DNA of 64,000 nucleotides from Brevundimonas sp. UBA6550 (GTDB taxonomy: Bacteria > Pseudomonadota > Alphaproteobacteria > Caulobacterales > Caulobacteraceae), in the NCBI RefSeq assembly GCF_002434505.1, contig NZ_DJKE01000008.1:423300-487299 (forward strand). The letters run 5' to 3'. The translations under genes were made by a program, and so were the position numbers. Position 1 is the first letter of the stretch. The number at the start of each line of letters is the position of its first letter. Below, piece after piece: positions 20,374 through 29,930 of this stretch. The notes under the pieces were generated by a model that did no database searches, was not told the DNA's origin, and saw only the letters and a list, made by a program, of their open reading frames with translations.

Positions 20374-20401
20374 ACGCCCCGGAGAGCAATCTCCGGGGCG
20401 T
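20374..20401. terminator. Bidirectional rho-independent terminator between hppA and bamE
   Basis: A perfect 12-bp stem (ACGCCCCGGAGA with TCTCCGGGGCGT) closed by a GCAA tetraloop. T-rich sequence follows on the plus strand, and TTTT follows on the minus strand. It lies between convergent hppA and bamE, so it can serve both. Confidence 0.9.
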
Positions 20402-20427
20402 CTTTGTTTGCGAGGGGATGTCTGGCC

Positions 20428-20907
20428 TTAGTCGGGGCGGCGCTGGCCAGGCGTATCGTCTTCCGTGCGGGGCAGTTGACCGCGCCCGACGTTGCCCAGC
20501 AACTGCTCCAGCACCGTCAGGGAACGACCGCGCGTCGGGGTCTCGTTGCGGTTCATGGCGACGTCCTCGCCATCGGTCAGACCCAAGGTCCGCACCGCCG
20601 CCACCTGATCGCCGCCAGGCGCGAAGGTGATCTCCGTCACCGTGCGGCTGGAAACCTTGGGCAGGTTGTAGGTGTATTTCTCGGTCGTCTGGCTGATGTA
20701 GTACCAAACCTGGTTCGGCTCGAACGTCGAGGTGGTCGAGGGCGAGCCCAGCTTGGCCAGCACCGTCTCCTTGGTGTCGGTCCCGGCGACAACGTCCTGG
20801 GGCTTGGCGTCGATGGCCTGGAAGCCGTTGGAGCCGATGACGGGCGCGCAGGCGGCGCTGAAACCGGCCAGCGAAACGGCGGCGAGAAGCGGGACGAAAC
20901 GGGACAT
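20428..20907 (-). CDS. bamE: Outer-membrane assembly lipoprotein BamE (SmpA/OmlA)
   Basis: Lipoprotein of the BAM complex, which inserts beta-barrel proteins into the outer membrane. It has 159 residues from ATG 20905-20907. The signal peptide ends in the lipobox SAAC. The SmpA/OmlA domain follows with DVVAGTDTKETVLAKLGSPSTTSTFEPNQVWYYIS. The C-terminal tail is proline/arginine-rich and extended. It is divergent from the cytochrome bc1 chaperone gene. Confidence 0.9.
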   Translation of the reverse strand: MSRFVPLLAAVSLAGFSAACAPVIGSNGFQAIDAKPQDVVAGTDTKETVLAKLGSPSTTSTFEPNQVWYYISQTTEKYTYNLPKVSSRTVTEITFAPGGDQVAAVRTLGLTDGEDVAMNRNETPTRGRSLTVLEQLLGNVGRGQLPRTEDDTPGQRRPD

Positions 20908-20998
20908 GGTCGGGCGCCTGCGAGAGAACAAGGTCTTTGACCTAGACGGACCTGCGTCCTAGTTCAACGGCGCGGCGGAAAAGGGGCCGTTGGAACCC

Positions 20999-21523
20999 AT
21001 GCTGAAAAACCTGTTCAAACCCCGATCCGGCCCGCGCATAGGCGACGATCTGTACGCCAAGGCCGTGGCGCAGGCGCGAAATCCCGCCTTTTACACGCAG
21101 ATGGGCGTGGCCGACCGCATCGACGCCCGATTCGAGCTTTATACGCTGCACGTGCTGCTGCTGGTTCTGCGCCTGCGCGATGAAGACACGGCCCAGGGAC
21201 GAGATGCGGCCCAGGCGGTGTTCGACGTCTATGTCTCGGCGCTGGACAATGCGTTGCGTGAAGAAGGCGTGGGCGACGTGTCGGTGGGCAAGAAGATGCG
21301 CAAGCTGGGCGAAGCGGTTTACGGCCGCATGAACGCCTATGAGGCCCCGCTGAGGGGCGGGGACGTCGCGGCCCTGGCCGAGGCCATGGCCCGCAATGTC
21401 TATGGCGAGCCGCAGGCCGAATACGCTGGCGCCCTGGCGGATTACGCCCTGGCCAGCCGATCGGCGCTGGGCCAACAGGATTTCAAGGCCGTGCTGGCGA
21501 CGCCGGCCTGGGCCGAGGTTTGA
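20999..21523 (+). CDS. Ubiquinol-cytochrome c chaperone family protein (CBP3/UQCC1-like)
   Basis: A 174-residue helical protein of the CBP3 family, which assists assembly of cytochrome b into complex III in mitochondria and alphaproteobacteria. Family features are YTQMGVADRIDARFELYTLHVLLLVLRLR and REEGVGDVSVGKKMRKLGEAVYGR. ATG 20999 is preferred over a TTG at 20990. It is followed four bases later by yceD, the usual alphaproteobacterial arrangement. Confidence 0.85.
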   Translation: MLKNLFKPRSGPRIGDDLYAKAVAQARNPAFYTQMGVADRIDARFELYTLHVLLLVLRLRDEDTAQGRDAAQAVFDVYVSALDNALREEGVGDVSVGKKMRKLGEAVYGRMNAYEAPLRGGDVAALAEAMARNVYGEPQAEYAGALADYALASRSALGQQDFKAVLATPAWAEV

Positions 21524-21527
21524 CGAG

Positions 21528-22046
21528 ATGAGCATGACGCAGCCCTTCAGCGACGTAGTTCGCATCAACCAGATCGGCGCCGGTCTGAACCGTCGGCTGG
21601 AACCGGACGCCGAAACGCGCAAACGAATCGCCCGGTCCCTGGACCTGCAGGGACTTGAGAATTTCGTGGTCGATCTGGAGATCAAGCCCACGCCGTCCAC
21701 CAGCGAGTGGACGATGAAGGGTCGGGTCGTCGCTCACGCCGTTCAGACCTGCGGTCTGACGCTGGAGCCGCTGCCGGTCGATGTGGACCGACGCTTCTCG
21801 ATCCAACTGGCCGAGGCGGCGGCCGAGGAAACCGACGAGATCGAGATTACGCTGGACGAGGAAGGCGCCGACCTGATCGAAGACGGCAAGATCGACCTGG
21901 GCCAATACGCCGTCGAACAGCTGGTGCTGTCGCTGGACCCGTTCCCCCGCAAGCCCGGCGCGGAGTTCGTGCAACCGGAAGAGCCCAACGAAATCTCGCC
22001 GTTCGCCGCCCTGAAGGCGTTGAAGGATCGCGAAGATCCGGCCTGA
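21528..22046 (+). CDS. yceD: YceD family protein (DUF177)
   Basis: A 172-residue YceD/DUF177 protein. The E. coli and plant members are needed for 23S rRNA accumulation. Recognisable parts are the acidic SIQLAEAAAEETDEIEI segment and the C-terminal VEQLVLSLDPFPRKPGAEF with EISPFAALKALK. In many bacteria rpmF (L32) lies between yceD and plsX; here the short gap holds no rpmF, so L32 is encoded elsewhere. Confidence 0.85.
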   Translation: MSMTQPFSDVVRINQIGAGLNRRLEPDAETRKRIARSLDLQGLENFVVDLEIKPTPSTSEWTMKGRVVAHAVQTCGLTLEPLPVDVDRRFSIQLAEAAAEETDEIEITLDEEGADLIEDGKIDLGQYAVEQLVLSLDPFPRKPGAEFVQPEEPNEISPFAALKALKDREDPA

Positions 22047-22163
22047 GGCGCGGCCGAGGTTGACGTAGGGACCGGGTGGTTGCATCCCCCGGCGTCGGCG
22101 CTATCGTCCAGCGCCCAATCCGAAGCGTCGCGCGACAAGACGACGCGGCCACACGAGGTCCAT

Positions 22164-23237
22164 TTGCCCACCCCAGTTACGATCTCGCTTGACGCCATGG
22201 GCGGCGATCACGGGCCCTCCGTCGTCGTTCCCGGCATCCGCAGCTACCTCTCAGCCCACGACGGCGAGGGCGTGCGGTTCCTGCTGCATGGCGACGAGAC
22301 CCAGATCCGGGCGCATCTGGCGCGCTGCAACCTGCCGGCCGACATCATCGACATTCGCCACACCGAAAAGGTCGTGGCCATGGACGAAAGGCCGGCCCAG
22401 GCCATGCGGCGCGGCAAGGGCTCCAGCCTGTGGAACGCCATCGAGGCCGTGAAAACGGGCGAGGCGGGCGGCGTGGTCTCGGCCGGCAACACCGGCGCGC
22501 TTATGGCCATCGCCAAGCTGATCCTGCGGATGTCCGCGCCGGGCCTGGAACGGCCCGCCATCGTCGCCAGCTGGCCGACCTTCAAGGGGCATACCGCCGT
22601 TCTCGACGTGGGCGCCAACATCGGCAGCGACGCGGAACAGTTGGTCGAGTTCGCCATCATGGGCGAGGCCTTCCAGGCGGCGGTGCGCGGCGTCGCCCGT
22701 CCGACCATCGGCCTGCTGAACGTCGGCTCCGAGGACATGAAGGGCAACGAACAGGTCAAGGAGGCGCACGCCATCCTGCGCGACGGCCCGTTCGACCTGA
22801 ACTATCACGGCTTCGTGGAGGGCGACGACATCGCCAAGGGCACGGTGGACGTGGTCGTCACCGACGGCTTCACCGGCAACATCGCCCTGAAGACCGCAGA
22901 GGGCACGGCGCGCTATATCTCGGCCCTGCTGAAGGAGGCGCTGACCTCCAATCTGCAGTCCAAGCTGGGCGCCGCCATCGCCATGCCGGCGCTTAAGAAG
23001 ATGCGTCAGAAGATCGACCCAAGCGCCATCAACGGCGGCCCCTTGCTGGGTCTGAACGGCATCGTGGTGAAGAGCCACGGCGGCGCGGACGCCAAGGGGT
23101 TCGGCAACGCCATCCGCATCGCTGTCGATCTGGCGCGCAGCGACTATATGAGCAAGGTGGGGGACAATCTGGGCAAGCTGGACGCCGTGTTCGATCACGC
23201 CAAGTCCGCCGCCCCCGTGGGAGAAACCATCCAGTGA
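22164..23237 (+). CDS. plsX: Phosphate acyltransferase PlsX
   Basis: Makes acyl-phosphate from acyl-ACP for phospholipid synthesis, acting at the membrane. SLDAMGGDHGPSVVVPG, AGNTGALMAIAKLIL and DVGANIGSD identify the family. The best start is TTG at 22164 (MPTPVTISLDAMGG, 357 residues): ACGAGG lies five bases upstream and no ATG gives the family N-terminus. A more distant TTG at 22080 would add 28 atypical residues. The stop overlaps the fabH GTG. Confidence 0.93.
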   Translation: MPTPVTISLDAMGGDHGPSVVVPGIRSYLSAHDGEGVRFLLHGDETQIRAHLARCNLPADIIDIRHTEKVVAMDERPAQAMRRGKGSSLWNAIEAVKTGEAGGVVSAGNTGALMAIAKLILRMSAPGLERPAIVASWPTFKGHTAVLDVGANIGSDAEQLVEFAIMGEAFQAAVRGVARPTIGLLNVGSEDMKGNEQVKEAHAILRDGPFDLNYHGFVEGDDIAKGTVDVVVTDGFTGNIALKTAEGTARYISALLKEALTSNLQSKLGAAIAMPALKKMRQKIDPSAINGGPLLGLNGIVVKSHGGADAKGFGNAIRIAVDLARSDYMSKVGDNLGKLDAVFDHAKSAAPVGETIQ

Positions 23238-24211
23238 GCGTCACCCGCAGCGTCGTCACCGGCGTCGGCTCCTTCCTGCCGGAGCAGATCGTCACCAACG
23301 CCGACCTGGCCAAGATCGTCGACACCTCCGACGAATGGATCCAGGAACGCACCGGCATCAAGCAGCGCCACAAGGCGCGCGACGACCAGCCGACCAGCGA
23401 CCTGGCCGTCGAGGCGGCCAGGAAAGCCCTGGCGCACGCGGGCAAGACGCCGACGGACGTCGATCTGATCATCGTGGCGACCACCACCCCGGACATGACC
23501 TTCCCGGCCGTGGCCTCCATCGTCCAGAGCAAGCTGGGGGCCGGCGTGGGCGTGGCCTTCGACGTCCAGGCCGTCTGTTCGGGCTTCGTCTATGCGCTCA
23601 GCGTCGCCGACGGTTTCGTGGCGCGCGGCCTGTCGAAATGCGCCCTGGTGATCGGGGCCGAAGAGATGACCCGGCTTATGGACTGGACCGACCGGACCAC
23701 CTGCGTCCTGTTCGGCGACGGGGCTGGCGCGGTCGTGCTGGAGCCGCGCGAAGGGCAGGGGACGTCCGACGATCAGGGGATGCTGGGCTTCGCCCTGCGC
23801 GCCGACGGCTCCAAGACCGACCTTCTCTACGTCGATGGCGGGCCGGCGACGACCGGAACGGTCGGGCATCTGCGCATGGCCGGAAACCAGGTCTTCCGCC
23901 ATGCCGTCGTCAATATCGCCGAGGGCATCACCGCGGCCTGCGCGGCGGCGAACATCCAGATTTCGGACGTCGACTGGTTCGTGCCACACCAAGCCAATCA
24001 ACGCATCATCAAGGGCGTCGGCGATCGCCTTGGTCTGGACGAGAACAAGGTGATCTCCACCGTCGCCACCCACGCAAACACCTCGGCCGCCTCCATCCCG
24101 CTGGCGCTGGACGCCGCGATCCAGGACGGGCGCATCAAGAAGGGCGACATGGTGCTGCTGGAGGCCATGGGCGGCGGCCTGACCTGGGGCGCGTGCGCCC
24201 TGCGTCTCTAA
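23234..24211 (+). CDS. fabH: 3-oxoacyl-ACP synthase III
   Basis: Condenses acetyl-CoA with malonyl-ACP to start fatty acid synthesis. It has 325 residues. The Cys-His-Asn triad is visible in FDVQAVCSGFVYAL, VPHQANQRI and VATHANTSAASIP. It starts at GTG 23234 overlapping plsX. The plsX-fabH pair is a standard lipid-synthesis unit, followed after a short gap by ihfA. Confidence 0.96.
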   Translation: MSVTRSVVTGVGSFLPEQIVTNADLAKIVDTSDEWIQERTGIKQRHKARDDQPTSDLAVEAARKALAHAGKTPTDVDLIIVATTTPDMTFPAVASIVQSKLGAGVGVAFDVQAVCSGFVYALSVADGFVARGLSKCALVIGAEEMTRLMDWTDRTTCVLFGDGAGAVVLEPREGQGTSDDQGMLGFALRADGSKTDLLYVDGGPATTGTVGHLRMAGNQVFRHAVVNIAEGITAACAAANIQISDVDWFVPHQANQRIIKGVGDRLGLDENKVISTVATHANTSAASIPLALDAAIQDGRIKKGDMVLLEAMGGGLTWGACALRL

Positions 24212-24285
24212 AGTCGCCTGGCGGCATTGATTTTTCGGGGCCTTTGCGGCCCTATGGCAACGAGTTGATCGCGCGAGCGGGGGAT

Positions 24286-24597
24286 ATGATGGCCGTCCAA
24301 CAGACTGTGACCCGCGCCGATCTGTGCGAGGCGGTCCACGACGAGGTCGGCCTGTCGCGTCAGGAATGCTCTGCCCTGGTCGAGCGGACGCTGGAGTTGA
24401 TCGTCGAATCTCTGGAACGCGGCGAGACGGTGAAACTGTCGGGCTTCGGCGTCTTCCAGGTTCGTGAAAAGCGCGCCCGCATGGGTCGCAACCCCAAGAC
24501 GGGCGAGCCGGCGGCCATCAATCCGCGCCGGGTCATCAGCTTCCGCGCCTCCCAGATCATGAAAAGCCGGGTTCACGACGCCGTCGTCGAGGCCTGA
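24286..24597 (+). CDS. ihfA: Integration host factor subunit alpha
   Basis: DNA-bending HU/IHF-family protein of 103 residues. TVTRADLCEAVHDEVGLSRQ begins the helical dimer body, VKLSGFGVFQVREKRARMGRNPKTGEP holds the DNA-gripping arm with its intercalating proline, and INPRRVISFRAS follows. ATG 24286 is directly followed by another ATG (24289), which GGGG about five bases upstream may favour. It lies between fabH and a MerR-type regulator, as in other alphaproteobacteria. Confidence 0.93.
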   Translation: MMAVQQTVTRADLCEAVHDEVGLSRQECSALVERTLELIVESLERGETVKLSGFGVFQVREKRARMGRNPKTGEPAAINPRRVISFRASQIMKSRVHDAVVEA

Positions 24598-24602
24598 ATC
24601 CG

Positions 24603-25007
24603 GTGGCCAAAAGCCCCGGCGCCTTTCGCAGCATTTCCGAGGCGGCCGAAGAGGTCGGGGCGCCGCAGCACGTGCTGCGTTTCTGGGAAACCAAGTTCGA
24701 GTTCGTGACGCCGGTCAAACGCGCCGGCGGGCGTCGATTCTATCGACCGCAGGACGTTCTGGTGCTCAAGACGGTCAAGCGGCTGCTGCATGACGACGGT
24801 CTGACCATTCGCGGGGTCCAGCGGCTGCACAAGGAGCAGGGGCTGAAAAAGCTGGTCGGGGTCGAAGCCGCCGAACTGATCGAGGACGGGCCGCGCGAAC
24901 AGACGCCGATCCCCGATGCGACGCGACGCGAGACCTCCGGTTTGCAGCGACTTCTGGCCGATCTGGAACAGGCCAAGGCCCGGTTGGACGCCATTCTCGC
25001 ACGGTAG
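24603..25007 (+). CDS. MerR-family transcriptional regulator
   Basis: A 134-residue regulator with an N-terminal winged helix-turn-helix (FRSISEAAEEVGAPQHVLRFWETKF, then AGGRRFYRPQDVLVLKTVKRLL). A short coiled-coil tail has no metal-binding cysteines. It starts at GTG 24603, five bases after ihfA. This ihfA-merR pairing is conserved in many alphaproteobacteria; the target genes are unknown. Confidence 0.88.
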   Translation: MAKSPGAFRSISEAAEEVGAPQHVLRFWETKFEFVTPVKRAGGRRFYRPQDVLVLKTVKRLLHDDGLTIRGVQRLHKEQGLKKLVGVEAAELIEDGPREQTPIPDATRRETSGLQRLLADLEQAKARLDAILAR

Positions 25008-25066
25008 GTGGATAAGTCGTTTTAGCGTTTGCGATCCCGGAATCCCCCGTCTATAGGGAGCGCCTT

Positions 25067-25143
<77 letters not shown>

Positions 25144-25271
25144 TTCTTGAAAAACAGAATGATGATGGTGGGGTCGTCCTTGCGGGCGGCCCCATCGCCG
25201 TATCTGGATGCGATTGCGTGGCGGATGATTTCGCGCGACCGGGGCCCTGTCGGTTTCGAATGAGGTGGCAG

Positions 25272-25616
25272 ATGATCGCTGTGACGTTCGCCGTTCTGCT
25301 TGCCATCCAGGCTGTCCCTTCTCAAGCATCGCCGCCTGCAGCAGACGAAGCGCAGCAGGCTGCAGGCCAGGCTGCATTGGCTGGCATGGTGCGGATATTC
25401 ACCGCCATGGGGTCTTGCGAACGGCATTTCACACCCGAACGGGTGCGCGGGGTGAAGCGGGCCTTCACCCCTGAACCAGGACAACAACCGTCTGCTCTGG
25501 AGGCCTATATCGCCGCCGCGTATGAACGCGGAAAGGCGGACACCGCGTTGTCAGCGCCCGCTTGCCAGGAAATCATGCGCGCCCTGGCTCAGTCTAAGGC
25601 ACGGTCGGGACAATAG
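25272..25616 (+). CDS. Small exported protein of unknown function
   Basis: A 114-residue protein with a signal peptide ([19 protein letters not shown]). The mature helical part contains two cysteines ([14 protein letters not shown] and [14 protein letters not shown]) that could form a disulfide. GAGGTGG lies just upstream of ATG 25272; an earlier ATG at 25260 would add four residues. It follows the tRNA-Pro gene. No family is recognised. Confidence 0.6.
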   Translation: MIAVTFAVLLAIQAVPSQASPPAADEAQQAAGQAALAGMVRIFTAMGSCERHFTPERVRGVKRAFTPEPGQQPSALEAYIAAAYERGKADTALSAPACQEIMRALAQSKARSGQ

Positions 25617-25622
25617 GGACCG

Positions 25623-25817
25623 TCAGTTCCGCTCGGCCCATTTCAGCAGCGGGATCAGCGGCAGGCCCCAGGCCGTGCCGCCCACGCCGAAGAAGACGAA
25701 GTCGATCCAGGCGGAGGCTGGGAACAGGCCGCGCAGCGCGATCAGCCCCCAGATCCAGAAAACCAGGAAAGCCAGCACGCCGATCGCGGCGACGAATCGA
25801 CGCGCGCGCGGCGGCAT
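25623..25817 (-). CDS. DUF2842 small membrane protein
   Basis: A 64-residue protein with two predicted membrane helices (VAAIGVLAFLVFWIWGLIAL and IDFVFFGVGGTAWGLPLIPLLKW). This layout matches the alphaproteobacterial DUF2842 family, often found beside the heme A synthase gene, as here. The start ATG (25815-25817) shares one base with the stop of the upstream gene. Function is unknown; a role in cytochrome oxidase assembly would be a guess from location. Confidence 0.75.
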   Translation of the reverse strand: MPPRARRFVAAIGVLAFLVFWIWGLIALRGLFPASAWIDFVFFGVGGTAWGLPLIPLLKWAERN

Positions 25818-26068
25818 CAGCGCTTGTTCCTGAACAGGAAGAAGGCGACCAGGCAGACCCCCGATCCGACCAGGGCCCAGGGCGCCCAGACCCAGCTGTC
25901 CATCGTGCTGATCGCAAAGACCCGCACCGCCAGGAACCAGCCGCAGGCCAGGCCCACCCCGGACACCAGCGACGTCCCGCCGAATCCGCGACGCCCGGTC
26001 AGCAGGTCCGCGATCCAGGCCAGAAGCAATCCGCCTGCGATGGCGGCGGCGATATCGGCGTACTGCAA
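25817..26068 (-). CDS. Small membrane protein beside DUF2842 and ctaA
   Basis: An 83-residue protein with three hydrophobic stretches (IAAAIAGGLLLAWIADLL, SLVSGVGLACGWFLAV, APWALVGSGVCLVAFFLF). The start is TTG at 26066-26068, well supported by AGGAGA six bases upstream on the same strand. It is coupled to the DUF2842 gene by a one-base overlap and is divergent from ctaA. It somewhat resembles GlsB/YeaQ-type small membrane proteins, but I cannot place it. Confidence 0.65.
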   Translation of the reverse strand: MQYADIAAAIAGGLLLAWIADLLTGRRGFGGTSLVSGVGLACGWFLAVRVFAISTMDSWVWAPWALVGSGVCLVAFFLFRNKR

Positions 26069-26203
26069 CCCTGATCTCCTGCGGCGTCAGCGCCATTAAC
26101 TCAATCCGACTCGATCTTGCGTCGAGACCGGGGCATACCGCCACGGTCGCGATTTGATCATGGTCGAGCGCGACAGCATATCCGGGTCAGCGTCGGGCGT
26201 CGA

Positions 26204-27304
26204 ATGAACCGTTTCGGAAATCCAGATCGCAATCGCGCCGTGACCGTGTGGCTGTTCGCCACGGCGGTCATCGTGTTCCTGATGGTCGTCATCGGCGGCA
26301 TCACGCGCCTGACGGGTTCGGGCCTGTCGATCACCGAGTGGAAGCCCATCATGGGCGCCGTCCCGCCGCTGAACGACGCCCAGTGGAACGAGGCGTTCGA
26401 AAAGTACAAACAGATTCCCCAGTACGCCCAGATCAACGCCGGCATGAGCCTGGGCGAGTTCCAGGGCATCTTCTGGTGGGAATGGCTGCATCGGCTGATC
26501 GGTCGGCTGATCGGGGTGGTGTTCGCCCTGCCGCTGGCCTTCTTCCTGCTGTGCCGCGTCGCGTCGCCGCGCTCGGTCTTCCGTCAATGGGCCATGCCGG
26601 ATCGGCTGATCTGGCGCTGCGTGGTGCTGCTGGGCCTGGGCGGGCTGCAGGGATTGATCGGCTGGTGGATGGTGTCCAGCGGCCTGTCGGAACGGGTCAG
26701 CGTCGCGCCCGAGCGGCTGGCGACGCACCTGGGCCTGGCCTTCGTCCTGTTCGCCGCCCTGATCTGGACCGGGCTGGAGGCCTGGAACGGCGAGGATCAC
26801 GGTCGTCCGCCCGCCGGCTGGGCGCGGGGCGCCGGTTTGCTGCTGGGTCTGGTGTTCCTGCAGTGCCTGTTGGGCGCCCTGGTCGCAGGCGGGCACGCCG
26901 GGCTGGTCTATACCGATTGGCCGCTGATGAACGGCCAAGTCCTGCCGCCGGCCGACTGGAGTTTGGGGGCGGGCGCCCTTCTGCACGATCAGGCCCTGAC
27001 CCAGTTCAATCACCGACTGGTCGCCTACGGGCTGCTGATCGCCATTAGCGTCTACGCCTTCCAGGCCTGGCGCTGGCGCGTGGCCGAAGGCATGGGGTTC
27101 GGCGCCTTCGCCCTGGCCGGCGTGATCTGGGCCCAGGCCCTGCTGGGCGTCGTGACGCTGATCAACGCCGTGCCGGTGTGGCTGGGCGTGCTGCACCAGG
27201 GCGGGGCTGCCGTCGTCCTGGCCGTGGCGACGGCGAACCTGTGGCTGGTGCTGCGCGCTCAGCCCCGCATCTTCATGTCCGGGCCGCGCGCCATGGGCCG
27301 GTGA
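26204..27304 (+). CDS. ctaA: Heme A synthase (COX15/CtaA)
   Basis: Inner-membrane monooxygenase that oxidises the C8 methyl of heme O to give heme A for aa3-type oxidases. It has 366 residues and eight membrane helices in two similar halves. Heme-ligand histidines are seen in WWEWLHRLIGR, LATHLGLAF, FNHRLVAYG and GVLHQGGAA. The N-terminal GGITRLTGSGLSITEWKP is a family signature. Its last 32 bases overlap the end of the convergent phosphatase gene. Confidence 0.94.
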   Translation: MNRFGNPDRNRAVTVWLFATAVIVFLMVVIGGITRLTGSGLSITEWKPIMGAVPPLNDAQWNEAFEKYKQIPQYAQINAGMSLGEFQGIFWWEWLHRLIGRLIGVVFALPLAFFLLCRVASPRSVFRQWAMPDRLIWRCVVLLGLGGLQGLIGWWMVSSGLSERVSVAPERLATHLGLAFVLFAALIWTGLEAWNGEDHGRPPAGWARGAGLLLGLVFLQCLLGALVAGGHAGLVYTDWPLMNGQVLPPADWSLGAGALLHDQALTQFNHRLVAYGLLIAISVYAFQAWRWRVAEGMGFGAFALAGVIWAQALLGVVTLINAVPVWLGVLHQGGAAVVLAVATANLWLVLRAQPRIFMSGPRAMGR

Positions 27305-28670
27305 TGGCCAGGGTCATGCCGGGGTACTGGATGTTGACGAACAGGGTCGATCCGTCCGGCGAGAAGACCGCGCCTGCGAACTCCGAGTTTCCCTGAAACA
27401 CATTGCGGCCCAGGGTGTAGATCTTGCCGTCCGGCGTCACCCCCTTCAGGTGGTTCCTGATGTCGCTGGAATAGTTGTCCTCGCACACGATCAGATGGCC
27501 CCAGGGCGCGATGGTGATGTTGTCGCCCATGTTCAGGGTCTTTTCGTTCGTGCTTTCGACGAACAGCTGAAGCCGGCCCGGCCGACGCGCCTCGCCCGCG
27601 CGGCCTTCGTCGGGAGAGGGGACGTAGCGCAGGATCTGCCCCCGCTGGATCGGCCCGCCCGAGGTGGCGGTCAGGTAAAGCTCGCCGTCGCCCCACCAGA
27701 CGCCTTCGCCCCGCGCGACCAGGGCGGCGCCGTCGGCGTGGCCGCGCTGGCGCAGGTCGCCCCTGGGGCTGTCGACCTCGGCCATGTCGATCCAGTCCAC
27801 GTCCAGCCAGTCGCCCACCGACCACAGCCGATCCTGGTGATTGGAGGTGTCGGCGCCCTGGCGCGCACGCACGACCATGGCCTGTAACCGGCCGCCCTTG
27901 ACCAGTTCGCCCGGCGTCTCGGGGATGAAGCGATAGAACAGGCCGTCCTGCTTATCCTCGGTCAGATAGACAATGCCGGTGCGCGGATCGACGCAGACGG
28001 CCTCATGGTCGAACCGACCCATGGCGGTGAGGGGAACGGGATCCACCAGTCCCTCGGCGCGCGACGGCACTTCGAACACATAGCCGTGCGCCTTGGTCAC
28101 GTCGGCGTCGGCAGGCGTCTCCTCCGTCTCCTCGCAGGTCAGCCACGATCCCCACGGCGTCGGCCCGCCGCAGCAGTTGGTGCTGGTGCCCGCCAGGCTG
28201 AGGTGCTGACGCTCGGTCCTGCCGGTCGCCAGATCGTAGATCACCGTGGTCGTGCCGCCGGGCAGGGGGCGGCCGTCCTTGTAGGTGTCGTAGGCCCGCG
28301 TCGCATCCACAAGGCCGATCCGCTGCTGATTATAGCCCCCCGGTCCCCAGTTGCGGTGCGCGGCGGACGACCCCTTCAGTTCGTGGTTGCGGACCAGGAC
28401 GACGCGCGTCCCGCCCAGGCCGAAACAGCCCATGCCGTCGAACTGACCGGGGACCAGCAGACCGTCCGCCATGGTCTCGCCGCCCTGGGACACGATGCGG
28501 TAGGAAAAGCCGTCTGGCAGATCCAGCAGGCCGTTGGGATCGCGCTTCAGCGGACCATAACCCTCGACCTCGTTCAGATAGGTCTCCTCGGCCGCCTGAA
28601 CGCTGCGGGCCAGACCCGAGAAGGCGAGGGCGGCGCTGGAGGCGATAAGGCCGCGACGATGAAGATGCAT
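27273..28670 (-). CDS. PhoX-family phosphatase (DUF839), Tat-exported
   Basis: A 465-residue secreted protein of the PhoX/DUF839 family, which includes Ca/Fe-dependent alkaline phosphatases. The Tat signal is [58 protein letters not shown] and the C-terminal [11 protein letters not shown] with [16 protein letters not shown] segments belong to the beta-propeller active site. The start ATG (28668-28670) has GGAG six bases upstream. It is smaller than classical PhoX, so activity on phosphomonoesters is likely but not certain. No convincing Pho box is seen upstream. Confidence 0.85.
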   Translation of the reverse strand: MHLHRRGLIASSAALAFSGLARSVQAAEETYLNEVEGYGPLKRDPNGLLDLPDGFSYRIVSQGGETMADGLLVPGQFDGMGCFGLGGTRVVLVRNHELKGSSAAHRNWGPGGYNQQRIGLVDATRAYDTYKDGRPLPGGTTTVIYDLATGRTERQHLSLAGTSTNCCGGPTPWGSWLTCEETEETPADADVTKAHGYVFEVPSRAEGLVDPVPLTAMGRFDHEAVCVDPRTGIVYLTEDKQDGLFYRFIPETPGELVKGGRLQAMVVRARQGADTSNHQDRLWSVGDWLDVDWIDMAEVDSPRGDLRQRGHADGAALVARGEGVWWGDGELYLTATSGGPIQRGQILRYVPSPDEGRAGEARRPGRLQLFVESTNEKTLNMGDNITIAPWGHLIVCEDNYSSDIRNHLKGVTPDGKIYTLGRNVFQGNSEFAGAVFSPDGSTLFVNIQYPGMTLAITGPWRAART

Positions 28671-28711
28671 GGGAGGCTCCGAAAGGCTTGGCGCCCCGGA
28701 TGGCGGCAAAA

Positions 28712-28784
28712 CGTCATGGTTTGATGACGAAATCTGTTATTTCGTAACGTTCATAGTGGTTCTGCGTCCGGGTATTTTAATACC
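28712..28784. promoter_or_regulatory. Cluster of three AT-rich dyads between phoX-like gene and rplM
   Basis: Three perfect inverted repeats stand in this divergent region: CGTCAT/ATGACG (28712-28729, 6-base spacer), CGAAAT/ATTTCG (28728-28744, 5-base spacer) and GGTATT/AATACC (28771-28784, 2-base spacer). The first two overlap by two bases. They are candidate operators for the phosphatase gene or for rplM-rpsI, which starts at 28933; no promoter could be fixed. Confidence 0.4.
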
Positions 28785-28932
28785 GCGTTATAAATATCGT
28801 TGTAAATCAGTTTCTTGCGTCACTCACGCGCCACGCTTGCGCATTGACGCGACCGATCGTCTCCGGTATCAGCGCGCCTTCATTCGGTTCCTTCGGGGGC
28901 CGGACCCGATTTTCGTCTCCAGGAACCCCCTC

Positions 28933-29409
28933 ATGCTGAAGAGCACCACGGCTTCGTTGAAGCCGGCCGAGGTCGAGAAGAAGTGGATCCACATCGACGC
29001 CGAAGGCGTCGTCGTGGGCCGTCTCGCGACCTTCATCGCCAACCGTCTGCGCGGCAAGCACCGCGGCGACTACACCCCGCACGTCGATTGCGGCGACTAT
29101 GTCGTCGTCACCAACGTCGACAAGGTGGTGTTCACCGGCAAGAAGAACACCGACAAGATCTACTATCGCCACACCGGCCACCCCGGCGGCGTCAAGTCAA
29201 CGACCCCGGAAAAGGTTCTGGGCGGTCGCTTCCCCGAGCGCGTCCTTGAAAAGGCCGTCGAGCGCATGCTGCCCAAGGAAAGCCCCCTGGCCCGCAAGCA
29301 GATGACGCACCTGCGCCTGTTCGCCGGCAGCCAGCACGACCACGAAGCCCAGCAACCGGAAACGATCGACTTCAAGTCGGCGTCGCCCAAGAACACCCGG
29401 AGCGTCTGA
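28933..29409 (+). CDS. rplM: 50S ribosomal protein L13
   Basis: Early-assembly large-subunit protein of 158 residues: [33 protein letters not shown] and the C-terminal [13 protein letters not shown]. The start ATG at 28933 matches the family's usual N-terminus [14 protein letters not shown] in Caulobacterales. It is co-transcribed with rpsI two bases downstream, and the long AT-rich upstream region probably carries the promoter. Confidence 0.97.
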   Translation: MLKSTTASLKPAEVEKKWIHIDAEGVVVGRLATFIANRLRGKHRGDYTPHVDCGDYVVVTNVDKVVFTGKKNTDKIYYRHTGHPGGVKSTTPEKVLGGRFPERVLEKAVERMLPKESPLARKQMTHLRLFAGSQHDHEAQQPETIDFKSASPKNTRSV

Positions 29410-29411
29410 GC

Positions 29412-29906
29412 ATGACCGACGTGACCAACACCGAAACCGCCACCGGCTTCGACGCCCTGAAGGGCCTGTCGGCCTCGGCCGAGAACGACGCGCCCGTCTA
29501 TGTCCAGAAGCTGGACGCCCAGGGCCGCGCCTATTCGACCGGCAAGCGCAAGAACGCCATCGCCCGCGTGTGGGTGAAGCCCGGCGCCGGCAAGATCACC
29601 GTGAACGGCAAGGACGTGGCCGCCTATTTCGCCCGTCCGGTCCTGCAGATGATGGTGGCCCAGCCGCTGAACGTCGCCGACCGCGCCACCCAGTATGACG
29701 TGATCTGCACCGTCGAGGGTTCGGGCCTGTCGGGCCAGGCCGGCGCCATCCGCCACGGCCTGTCGCACGCCCTGACGCATTTCGAACCGGAACTGCGTAA
29801 GGTTCTGAAGCCGCACGGCTTCCTGACCCGCGACAGCCGCGTCGTCGAGCGCAAGAAGTACGGCCGCGCCAAGGCTCGCCGCAGCTTCCAGTTCTCGAAG
29901 CGCTGA
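29412..29906 (+). CDS. rpsI: 30S ribosomal protein S9
   Basis: Small-subunit protein of 164 residues with the family C-terminus [14 protein letters not shown], whose last residue contacts P-site t[21 protein letters not shown] and [17 protein letters not shown] are diagnostic. The N-terminal 35 residues are an alphaproteobacterial-type extension. It follows rplM and is closed by a strong terminator. Confidence 0.97.
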   Translation: MTDVTNTETATGFDALKGLSASAENDAPVYVQKLDAQGRAYSTGKRKNAIARVWVKPGAGKITVNGKDVAAYFARPVLQMMVAQPLNVADRATQYDVICTVEGSGLSGQAGAIRHGLSHALTHFEPELRKVLKPHGFLTRDSRVVERKKYGRAKARRSFQFSKR

Positions 29907-29930
29907 TCGCGTTTACGCGGTTTGGATTTT

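Noticed and set aside
28671..28760. Pho box upstream of the PhoX-like gene
   Set aside because: Only a single CGTCAT half is present; two CTGTCAT-type repeats at 11-base spacing are not found.
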